Part shown: one piece after another, positions 36,065 through 44,577 of the stretch
Numbering within the stretch: the stretch's first letter is position 1
Layout of the letters: each line of letters opens with the position of its first letter
DNA from: Phellopilus nigrolimitatus
Lineage: Eukaryota > Basidiomycota > Agaricomycetes > Hymenochaetales > Hymenochaetaceae
NCBI GenBank assembly: GCA_021029095.1
Contig: JAJOHG010000057.1
Span: forward strand, 62,001 to 126,000
DNA: 64,000 bases
Reading direction: 5' to 3'
Notes under the pieces: model-generated
What the model was told of the DNA's origin: nothing
Database searches by the model: none
Seen by the model: the letters and a program-made list of their open reading frames with translations, nothing else
Translations under genes and position numbers: made by a program

Positions 36065-36487
36065 CTAACCTCCCCGTATGGTGGCGGTAGTGCTTTCATA
36101 CCATTGAGGCTCCTCATCCATACGCAATTCAAGAAGCGCTTTCAGTTTCATCATCGTATTCTCATCCGGGAGTTTTTCTCGACCTGGATTATCGTTGTGT
36201 GCGACGTATGCGCACAATTCAGGCTGATGTTCTTCGCGTCCGATAGTTCCTATTCCACCCTGCTCTTCCTTTATGCCAAGTCCTTTGATAGCCTTTTCTA
36301 GAGCTGTAACTGTGCTATCAAGAGCACGACCTGCTGTCATTAACTCTTTATAGCCTCCTGTTTTTATATCGTCAAAGTCCTTTGGCTTGATGAAGCCTTG
36401 CTTCCTGCCCCAAGCCTCCAGCCATGAATGATCAAGACGGTATCCGCAAATTTTGTATTGAAACGGGGCGGTATTGTCGGAAGTCAT
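36065..36487 (-). CDS. Small-protein array copy 2 (B type), unknown function
   Basis: 140 residues, no intron. It shares QYKICGYRLD, WLEAWGRKQG and MDEEPQWYESTTA with copy 1. Its middle differs, with KEEQGGIGTIGREE and LCAYVAHNDNPG replacing the A-type LPIGPEDA and LCVYVATN blocks. It is nearly identical to copy 5 at 38369-38791, including about 300 bp of 3' flank. Function unknown. Confidence 0.65.
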   Translation of the reverse strand: MTSDNTAPFQYKICGYRLDHSWLEAWGRKQGFIKPKDFDDIKTGGYKELMTAGRALDSTVTALEKAIKGLGIKEEQGGIGTIGREEHQPELCAYVAHNDNPGREKLPDENTMMKLKALLELRMDEEPQWYESTTATIRGG

Positions 36488-36979
36488 GGTTTATTCTACG
36501 TTCTAGATTCGATGTATGAAATAAAAGTCCTTTAAACATGTTGCTTGTCCTTCAAGCTCCAAAACAAAGCTGGCTCACCGGTTATTTTCTTGAGAGTCGA
36601 AGCTTGCAACTTGGGGAGTAAAGATGTCTGGGACTGGCACCCAAGACTGTTATGCCCTGGCGATTCGGATCGTGCCGTCCGCTGCAAGTGTTCTTTGGAT
36701 GACAAATCTCGCCTCAGTCTGAGTTCACATTTCAATCATTTGATATAATATTCGGCGTGAATTTCTCAGCGGTTTGGACCCGCAAAATGTATCCTCAGGC
36801 TGTCAGGAGATGAATCTACTTGCAGATGTAGATACTACATTGAAAGAAAGATGGCCCAGGTTGGTTGCCGATCCTAAACTCTCCTCAGTCCTGCCTAGCA
36901 GACAAGAATATTGTGAGTTTGAGCGATTTAAAAAATTAGTAGTCTGCGAATGCAAGGCGAACCTTTGCTACACCACCTT

Positions 36980-37354
36980 CTAATTTCCAAATTTGATGGC
37001 GGTAGTGCTTTCATACCATTGAGGCTCCTCGTCCATCTTCCGCCCGAGAAGTTCTTTCACCTTGATCATCGTATCCTCGTCTGGGAGCGTTGCATATGTT
37101 GGACCCCTGTTGGTTGCGACATATACGCACAGATCGCGTTCATCTGCATCTTCAGGTCCGATGGGACGAATTCCTCCTTTATAAGCCTGGACGCCATATG
37201 CAAAGATAGCTTTTTCCAGAGCAGTAGTTGTGCGTTCGAAGGCGCTGGATCCTTCGCTGTCGAAGTCCTCTAACGTGGCGAGGCCTTGTGCCTCGCCCCA
37301 AGCCACCAGCCACAAAGTATCGATAAGGTATCCGCAAATTTTGTATTGGCCCGG
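36980..37354 (-). pseudogene. Small-protein array copy 3 (A type), 5'-truncated
   Basis: The frame reads QYKICGYLIDTLWLVAWG and continues to DEEPQWYESTTAI, but the conserved start and upstream leader are gone. Upstream of about 37354 the DNA instead matches the 3' flank of the other units (GGTTGCCGACCCTAAATTCT region). It therefore begins at a recombination junction with copy 4, which lies immediately upstream in transcription. Without a start codon or leader it is probably not expressed as a normal protein. Confidence 0.6.
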
Positions 37355-37389
37355 GTTGGTTGCCGACCCTAAATTCTCCTCAGTCCCGC

Positions 37390-37866
37390 CTAGCAGACAA
37401 GAATATCGTGAGTTTGAGTAATTTTAAAAGTTAGTAGTCTGTGAATGCAAAACGAACCTCTGCTACACCATCTTCCATTTCCAAATTTGATGGCGGTAGT
37501 GCTTTCATACCATTGAGGCTCCTCGTCCATCTTTCGCCCGAGAAGCTCTTTCACCTTGATCATCGTATCCTCGTCTGGGAGCTTTTCATCTTCTGGATAC
37601 ATGTTGGTTGCGACGTATACGCACAGATCGCGTTCATCTGCATCTTCAGGTCCGATGGGAAGAATTCCTCCTTTATGAGCCTGCACACCACATGCAAAAA
37701 TAGCTTTTTCCAGAGCTGTAGTTGTGCGTTCGAAAGCGTTGTTTTCTTCGGTTAAGCTGTCGAAGTCCTCTAACGTGGCGAGGCCTTGTGCCTCGCCCCA
37801 AGCCACCAGCCACAAAGTATCGATACGGTATCCGTAAATTTTGTATTGAAATGAGGCGGAAGCCAT
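37390..37866 (-). CDS. Small-protein array copy 4 (A type) with lost stop and C-terminal extension
   Basis: 158 residues from the ATG at 37866. It has the family landmarks (QYKIYGYRIDTLWLVAWGEA, DLCVYVATN, DEEPQWYESTTAIKFGN). In sister copies TAG follows GN at this point. Here the sequence is GGAAATGGAAG instead of GGAAATTAG, so translation continues about 30 codons into the former 3' flank. The extension carries three Cys. Probably a recently altered copy. Confidence 0.6.
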   Translation of the reverse strand: MASASFQYKIYGYRIDTLWLVAWGEAQGLATLEDFDSLTEENNAFERTTTALEKAIFACGVQAHKGGILPIGPEDADERDLCVYVATNMYPEDEKLPDEDTMIKVKELLGRKMDEEPQWYESTTAIKFGNGRWCSRGSFCIHRLLTFKITQTHDILVC

Positions 37867-38368
37867 GGATTATTCAACGTTCTGGAATCGACGTATAAAC
37901 TAAAAGAATGTTGAATATGTGGCTTTCCCTTCAAGTATGAAGTCAAAACTGGCTCACCGATTAAATTTTCTCGAGTCTCGAAGCTTGGAACTTGGGGAAT
38001 TAAAATATCTGGGACTAGCATTCAAGCTATAAGGTAATTCATGCTCTGACGATTCGGATCTTGCCGCCCGATGCATTTAGCATGCATCCTTCGAATGAAG
38101 GTTATCGTTTCTGTCCGTCTTTACGTACTAATCCTTTGATACAAACTAATATTCGGCGTGAATTTCTCAACGTTTTGGACCAAAAAATGTATTCTGTCCT
38201 GAGGCGCATTTATGTTTGTAGATATAGATACTACATGAAAGAACCAAGGATGACCCGGGCTGGTTTCCGGCCCTAAGACCTCCTTAGATCGGCCTGGTAG
38301 ACAAATTTTGAGCGATTTGAAAGGTCAATTATTTAGGGATGCAGGACGAACCTTTGCTATACCATCTT

Positions 38369-38791
38369 CTAATCTCCCCGTCTGGTGGCGGTAGTGCTTT
38401 CATACCATTGAGGCTCCTCATCCATACGCAATTCAAGAAGCGCCTTCAATTTCATCATCGTATTCTTATCCGGGAGTTCTTCTCGACCTGGATTATCGTT
38501 GTGTGCGACGTATGCGCACAATTCAGGGTGATGTCCTTCGCGTCCGATAGTTCCTATTCCACCCTGCTCTTCCTTTATGCCAAGTCCTTTGATAGCCTCT
38601 TCTAGAGCTGTAACTGTACTATCAAGAGCACGAGCTCCTGTTATTATCTCGTCATAGCCTCCTGTTACTATTTCGCCAAAGTCCTCTGGCTTGATGAAGC
38701 CTTGCTTCCTGCCCCAAGCCTCCAGCCATGAACGATCAAGACGGTATCCGCAAATTTTGTATTGAAACGGGGCGGTATTGTCGGAAGTCAT
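38369..38791 (-). CDS. Small-protein array copy 5 (B type), unknown function
   Basis: 140 residues, no intron, nearly identical to copy 2. Differences cluster in residues 30-60 (for example PEDFGEIVTGGYDEIITGAR here against PKDFDDIKTGGYKELMTAGR). The family landmarks at both ends are kept. Clustering of changes in the central segment, with conserved ends, suggests diversification of one surface. Confidence 0.65.
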   Translation of the reverse strand: MTSDNTAPFQYKICGYRLDRSWLEAWGRKQGFIKPEDFGEIVTGGYDEIITGARALDSTVTALEEAIKGLGIKEEQGGIGTIGREGHHPELCAYVAHNDNPGREELPDKNTMMKLKALLELRMDEEPQWYESTTATRRGD

Positions 38792-39418
38792 GGTTTATTC
38801 CACGTTCTGGATTCGATGTATGAGCTAAAAGTCCATTAAACATGTTGCTTTTCCTTCAAGCTCCAAAACGAGGCTAACTCACCGGTTATTCTCTTGGGAG
38901 CAGAAGCTTGTAACTTGGGGAGTAAAGATGTCTGGGACTGGCACCCAAGACTGTAAGGTAATTTATGCCCTGACGATTCGGATCTTGCCGTTGGTTGCGT
39001 TTTAGCATGCATTCTTCGGATGTCGATTTTCGTCTCTGTCCGACTTTACATTATAGTCCTCTGGTGAAACCTGATACCGGAGTGTTTCGAGGCAAGTGAT
39101 GAAAGATGTAATTGTCTCCGGATTTCAATAACAGATATTATGTACTTGCATTTCTAACGAATGCCAGTTATGCCGGTGACGACAACTTCGACTGCCGACA
39201 TATCCGACATATCCGAACTTTCATTTCCCCATGCAAATTCATACAATTTGATAATTGAGCTTGGCAGTGTTTCAAATAATTTGGATTTCGTTCATCAAGT
39301 GGTTCTTTCTCCATTCAATATTGGCCGAGGGCTATGTGTCAAGCTCTATTGTGCTACATATCTTATAAATACTATGTGGTCCTGACCTGAGTCGATATCT
39401 TCGCATCCATTGAACAGC

Positions 39419-40258
39419 ATGTCCTCGCAAGCCTCAAAATTAGCCTTGTGTTTTGCTTCCAGCAGAGTTTCAAACCGCAGGAATCTTGAGGGTCATTGGT
39501 ACTCCTATTGGAATTATGTTCTCAATGAACGTTTCGGCCCGAACCAGGAAATCATCTTTGGAGCCCAATATCCGATCCATAGACCATCTCCGTCTGAGGT
39601 GGAGGTGGCTAGAGACATGTCTCAACGTGTTTTCCAAGACCAGGCAGCCGAGGCTCAATACAACATCACAAACTACTCCTCAGACGCCGGTGAAGATACA
39701 GATGTTTACAATGACAAGAGCCACAACACCTACGTCATTACCGACTTCGCGGGATTTCATATCCGAAGCAGGGAGCACATAAACGAGCACGTAAACGATG
39801 GCCTGAAGTATCATGGACTGGATCTTCTTGAACCTAAGCTCATTTTCCTTATTGAAAACAAACGAGCACCGAGCCGCTATCGTCTTACAAACCCAACTAT
39901 ATACTGGAATGAGATCATTAGCTACATAAAAGCTGCACAAGTGCAAGTTCTTAAACAGGCTTGCTACGCGTTCTGCCAGGATCCTAAACTTCCGGCAATT
40001 GTGGTCATTGCAGCATCAGGTGATTTCTGGAAATTCACCACGGTTCACCGGGCTCCCAATGTCCTTACTCCGAAGGAACATGGTTACGTGGACAACGGCA
40101 CTTACCCGCCTGTCAACCTTGGCATTGCTGGAGGCTGGACGCAGTTGGTTGGCTCTGAGGATGCTAATTTGGAGAGGACATGGGGAGACTGTATGGCTGC
40201 AATCGCGGAAGTCACAGAAGCAGCACTACAAGCCACCGCACCTTATTTGGGCGAGTGA
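39419..40258 (+). CDS. Putative PD-(D/E)XK nuclease-like protein, unknown role
   Basis: Single open frame of 279 residues from the ATG at 39419. The centre reads TYVITDFAGFHI, then about 30 residues later LIFLIENKRAP, then AAQVQVLKQACYAF and IVVIAASGDFWKFTTV. An Asp, a hydrophobic strand ending in E-x-K, and a following Gln-containing helix fit the PD-(D/E)XK restriction-endonuclease-like core often seen in basidiomycete hypothetical proteins and Crinkler-type effectors. The lysine is present (ENK). The first acidic residue is less certain (ITD). No signal peptide or membrane helix is visible. It is convergent with the small-protein array, with the relic array copy just beyond its stop. A real nuclease activity is inference; it could be a binding-only derivative. 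Confidence 0.55.
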   Translation: MSSQASKLALCFASSRVSNRRNLEGHWYSYWNYVLNERFGPNQEIIFGAQYPIHRPSPSEVEVARDMSQRVFQDQAAEAQYNITNYSSDAGEDTDVYNDKSHNTYVITDFAGFHIRSREHINEHVNDGLKYHGLDLLEPKLIFLIENKRAPSRYRLTNPTIYWNEIISYIKAAQVQVLKQACYAFCQDPKLPAIVVIAASGDFWKFTTVHRAPNVLTPKEHGYVDNGTYPPVNLGIAGGWTQLVGSEDANLERTWGDCMAAIAEVTEAALQATAPYLGE

Positions 40259-40489
40259 AGCGGGCGTTCCAGGGTATCGAGTTCCCCTTTTCTAAAGATC
40301 TCCCGCCGCCTCTGCTCCTGTAATACTATTAGATTGTGATATTATTTATTGAACGAAGCACAATTGATTGCATATAACAACTATAGATGGAGCAAACCGT
40401 CCATGCTCAAAAATATGCTTAAAAGATATTATGAATCAAGAAAGAGCCTGTCTAACTGTCGGCTCAAGAGCTGCAAAGACGACCTTGCT

Positions 40490-40570
40490 ACACCGTCTTC
40501 TAATTTCCCCGTCTGATGGCGGTAGTGCTTTCATATCATTGAGGCTCCTCATCCATCTTTAGCTCGAGAA
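40490..40570 (-). pseudogene. Relic of a small-protein array copy
   Basis: Only the C-terminal 25 or so codons remain. The conserved DEEPQWYESTTA is recognisable, but the Trp codon is TGA, giving an in-frame stop. Upstream of about 40575 homology ends. It marks the right-hand edge of the former array, beyond the nuclease-like gene. Confidence 0.7.
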
Positions 40571-40637
40571 GTTCTTCACGGGTATTTGCTTCTCCTTGAA
40601 ATAGGAGTATAAAAGTACGTTGAAAGATTCATGATAT

Positions 40638-42151
40638 TTACAGGTGCGAGAGGGACCTGCCATCCGATTCGATGTCCTGCACAAGCACGTAGCGGTAGCG
40701 TGGTTTGCCATTCCATACACCCTCGACAGCCTTCTTCGCCTCTTTCATCGGAAGCACTTCGATCCTTGAGATATAACAGTGCAACTATCGGTCAACACGC
40801 CTATCATGAGAGCATAAGAGTCGCATGCACGTACCAAGGTTTGATGCCTTTCTGTGCCGCGAGTTCGAACATTTTAATCGCGTCCTTCTTCGACCCAATA
40901 CGCGAGCCACCTAGTGAAGATGCATTGTCCAGAATATCTAAAACGTGCAGAGCGGGCAGTTTATCGTCCGGTACACCAACTGTTATGAACTTTCCGAAGA
41001 CGTCAAGCATCCTGTATCGAGGCAAAGTGTACGCAATTAGAGCCATATCATTATGTAGATGAGAGATGAGACTGACGAAAGGAATTCGCCAAAAGGAAAT
41101 CCTGCTGCGCTATCGCGCGTAGAGATGATGAAATCAAGTTCCATGGTGTATTTCTTGTGGAATCCGGCTTGTGAAGTGACGACGAAGTGGTCCGCACCCA
41201 TCTTCTTCGCGTCTTGTTCCTTCGACGTACTGTACGAGAACGCATAGACTTCTGCTCCAAGAGCCTTGGCAAACAATATGGCGTAGTGGCCCTATAAAAT
41301 AAAGAAAACATAAGTTACGGAGTTAAACAAGGCTTCTCAAGTCGACACGAACCAAGCCTCCAATACCGATAATTCCCACTTTCTTTCCTGGACCAATTCC
41401 GTTCCGAATCAAGGGTGAGAATACCGTTAGACCACCACAGAGCATCGATGCTGCATCTGCAGACGAGATGCCGTCTGGGATAGGGAAGACGAATTGTTCA
41501 TGTGCGATGATGCCATTAGCGTAGCCGCCCATTGTGCGTGTTCCATCCGGGTACTTCTCCGACTTTGAAGTAATTCAGGATAGACTAAACGATTAGAAAA
41601 GGAAATGCACGCACATAAGTGTGTATTTTCTTCTTACAATAATGCTCCTTGTCATTCTTGCATTGCTTGCAGGAGTAGCAAGACGCGATTTGAGCGCCGA
41701 CACCGACGCGGTCGCCAACCTTGATACCGGAGACTTGCGAGCCGACCCGCACTGCCGTTCCGACAATTTCATGTCTAATTTTAGATGACGGTCGCGCAAT
41801 GCATAAATTAGAAGCAATAATTTTCAAAAAAAAAAAATGAATATCTACCCGACGACCATGGGAACCTGCACCGGACCCCATCCGGATGAAAGAGTATGAA
41901 TATCGGAGCCACAGACACTGGTGTACATGGTCAGAGTGAATTGGGTTTGCTAAGAGCAGACATTACCCGCAATGTGTAATGGCAATTTCGACGTCTGTTT
42001 CTTCCCAATTTTTACCCGGATACTCGACAATGCTAAACTCCGACCATCTCTTAGCGTCTGAAGATTTGTTTCTCTAAGAATGATATTTTCTCTCATAGTC
42101 GACAAAGTACTTGCCAGTGATTCCGTATCCCTTGAAGGTCTTCGGTGACAT
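40638..42151 (-). CDS. Zinc-dependent alcohol dehydrogenase, cinnamyl-alcohol-dehydrogenase/Adh6 type
   Basis: Eight exons on the minus strand: 42151-42111, 42047-41967, 41917-41849, 41774-41615, 41562-41353, 41291-41077, 41011-40835, 40764-40638, giving 359 residues. N-terminal GroES-like domain: catalytic zinc Cys40 in ITHCGVCGSD, GHE at residues 64-66, structural zinc Cys96, Cys99, Cys102 and Cys110 (CYSCKQCKNDKEHYC), and Cys159 in AASMLCGGLTVF. The Rossmann fold has GIGGLGHYA near residue 183 and SYSTSKEQDAKKMGAD. The C-terminus reads EVLPMKEAKKAVEGV. Such NADPH-preferring enzymes reduce aromatic and branched aldehydes to alcohols in the cytosol; wood- and litter-decaying fungi carry many. 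All eight exons join in frame with GT..AG introns, and no defect is seen. The exact substrate is unknown. Confidence 0.92.
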
Positions 42152-43009
42152 TGACAAGAAGAGGCGGCCGATAAGCTATCAGTTCCCTCAATTGAGGGAG
42201 CCACGACCATGGACGCTTTATACGCTGTGAGAATTATAAATACGTACATTATTTTGCTTCGAATTATAATTCTTATAAATTCGATGACGCAGGTCCTCTG
42301 ACTCCGAGCCTACACGGACGACTTTCTCTGTCGGTGATAATTCTTTATGTAAGAGAACTATCGGACTCAGAGCGTCGAGGATTACAGCGAATCATATGCG
42401 TGTTTATATTCTCCTGGAAGAGGTGGCCTCGACGAGTTAGGTTCCATGATCCTGAGAACTACAGCAGCGTACAATCATGCTCATTTCTGTCATAGAACAA
42501 GGCAAGTTAAGACCATCTCATTTTAAGCGATAAATGGGTCACCTATTTGCTCTCAGACACTCTCCGACGTCCCCACCCTGTTTCTCCCCTTTCCTTTTGT
42601 TGTTCTTGAGAATAGGTTAATGCCGGTGTCCAGCCTTTAACTTCTGCTGTTTCAATCAAGGCAGCCTGTTGTGGGAGCTTTTTCTTTCATATTTCATAAC
42701 ACAGCGGCAACTGGTTGAGACGAGCATCGTCGATAACGCCGACGTCCTCCGGCGCGTTCAGCTGAAGTGTTTTCTTCCGCGTTTCCGGGCCGGTCTTCGT
42801 CACCAGAACTGTCAGAGATAACTTTTGACCCGGGCGTTTTCGACGATAGGAAAGTACGCGGAAACCAAAGAAGCGGCTTGTGCTTCGTCATGGGAAGAAC
42901 TGAACTATCTTTCTTCCGCTTGTCCTTGTAATTACGAGTTCAGTACATTGTAGCGGACACAACTCGCAGACTGGTGCATATACCGAGTTGCTAGCCTTCA
43001 TACCCATGC
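42152..43009. other. Intergenic region upstream of the alcohol dehydrogenase gene
   Basis: About 860 bp. It should hold the promoter of the minus-strand dehydrogenase. A minus-strand frame at 42694-42891 is open but charged and featureless, with no supporting splice sites. Nothing else is assigned. Confidence 0.4.
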
Positions 43010-43284
43010 TTAGCCATCGTCGAGCGTATCTTGAAACAATAATCGGTGCTTGATCAGGAAAATGATAGTGATGCCAGCGGAGAAGTAACCGCAGGAACTA
43101 TGGAAGCAGATGGCCATGCTTCGGTATGGGAATAGTGCACTAGTCTCAGAATAAAATCGACTGATCATGATCATTACGAGACATTGAAGCCGTTCGTCAG
43201 TCATGATTTAGGAGTTTTTACACACACAACTCACCGATGAACCCACGGATCCTTGTAGCCGTATACCACCGTGTATTCCTGCAT
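43010..43284 (-). CDS. Candidate tiny two-exon gene, single-helix protein
   Basis: Exons 43284-43235 and 43139-43010 join with GTGAGT..CTAG and keep frame, giving 59 residues: MQEYTVVYGYKDPWVHR, then ALFPYRSMAICF, a hydrophobic helix YFSAGITIIFLI, and a basic-to-acidic end KHRLLFQDTLDDG before TAA. The aromatic N-terminus, one membrane helix and a natural-looking stop suggest a small membrane or mitochondrial protein. I know of no family match. It could also be the end of a larger gene, or chance. Clean consensus splice sites are the main support. Confidence 0.3.
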
Positions 43285-43904
43285 CGACAGACCGTGGAGC
43301 TTGTATATTAATTATATCCATCATTTTCTCCTGAGAACGCAAAAAGTGAACTAGTCCAGGGGTGCTCCACTTACACGTCAATGGCCTTTTGACGAAGTAG
43401 ACAAGTCCAAGGTCAGAATGTAAGAGTGTGCGTTTTGGCTACAAATCATGTGCGTAAGTGACTGTGATACAAGAAATGCGGTACTTAATAATGAACCCAA
43501 ACGAGAGAAAACAAGTGTGATAATAACAGTGATCTAGATAGGAAGGCAAAAAGCGCGATGGATGATCTTGTTCAACGAGAGAGTATGCATAGTGTGCTGT
43601 GAATGGAAATCGACGGGAAGATGAAATACTGGAAAAAAAGAAAGCGCGCAAGAACGGATGCCTTCGGAGAACTATTGAGAGGCTGCAAAAGATATGGATC
43701 AACCAGCTTGAAGTGTAGCGTGAAAAACTGAACGATACGCACGATGATTCTATACCAGTCCTTGTGTGAATTATAAGGCGAAGGTGAAGGAGGTATGCGG
43801 GAATTAAGAAATAAATAATCAAGACGTCCAGCACCGGTCAAGAGCAGCCCCTAAACATCTTAACCGAGTTCCAAATACTGTCCTTTCCTTCCTTCCAACA
43901 CTAC
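43285..43904. other. Flank between the candidate small gene and the foldback element
   Basis: About 620 bp. The last 45 bp (43860-43904), read on the minus strand, continue the F-box frame found beyond the element for 14 codons to a stop at 43862-43860. They may be the displaced 3' end of that gene. The rest shows no supported coding. Confidence 0.35.
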
Positions 43905-44577
43905 TCCTTACTAGGATTGTTAAACAATCTGCGACGAACAGTGCAAAGTGATAGTGCAAATACAGCGACGCTTTTCCACAATATTGTAGATCAATCTGAA
44001 GTTATTGTAGATCGTGTCTGGGGGGGGTTGTTGTAGATAACTTTCTGATAATTGTGGATCCCCTGTGAATATTTTGCGAGCATTGTAGATCCTGTCCGAG
44101 CCATTGTAGATAATTTTCTGGTTATTGTAGATCCTGTCCGGGCCATTGTAGATAATTTTCTGGTTATTGTAGATCCTATCCGAGCCATTGTAGATAATTT
44201 CTAGTTATTGTAGATCCTCTGTGGATGTTTTGCGAGAATTGTAGATCCTGTCCGAGCCGTTGTAGATAATTTTCTGATAATTGTGGATCCTGTCCGAAGC
44301 TTTGTAGATAATTTTCTGATAATTGTAGATCCTGTCCGAAGCTTTGTAGATAATTTTCTGATAATTGTAGATCCTGTCCGAAGCATTGTAGATAATTTTC
44401 TGATAATTGTAGATCCTGTCCGAAGCATTGTAGATAATTTTCTGATAATTGTGAATACTTTTGCAATCATTGTAGATAATTTTCTGATAATTGTAGATCC
44501 TGTCCGAAGCATTGTAGATAATTTTCTGATAATTGTGAATACTTTTGCAATCATTGTAGATCCTGTCCGAGCCATTG
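43905..44577 (+). repeat. Left inverted arm with 21/42-bp periodic array
   Basis: After about 100 bp of unique terminal sequence come roughly 27 consecutive half-units of about 21 bp. The motif ATTGTAGAT (or ATTGTGGAT / ATTGTGAAT) starts nearly every one. Two types alternate: ATTGTAGATCCTGTCCGAAGC and ATTGTAGATAATTTTCTGATA, forming a 42-bp repeat. Because 42 is divisible by three, several frames stay open across it; these are not genes. Confidence 0.9.

Larger units (their letters stand above)
34975..40570. repeat. Tandem array of a small-protein gene with shared flanks
   Basis: Five minus-strand copies of one gene family (35165-35563, 36065-36487, 36980-37315, 37390-37866, 38369-38791) and a terminal relic near 40490-40570. 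Flanking DNA is duplicated with them: 35757-36064 is nearly identical to 38061-38368, and 36851-36990 resembles 37356-37500. The copies fall into an A type (1, 3, 4) and a B type (2, 5), and an A-B module has been duplicated. Unequal crossing-over explains the pattern. Confidence 0.85.

Noticed and set aside
43990..44577. Regularly spaced repeat array resembling a CRISPR
   Set aside because: Units are contiguous and alternate between two related half-units without unique spacers, lie in an inverted arm of an element, and the genome is eukaryotic.
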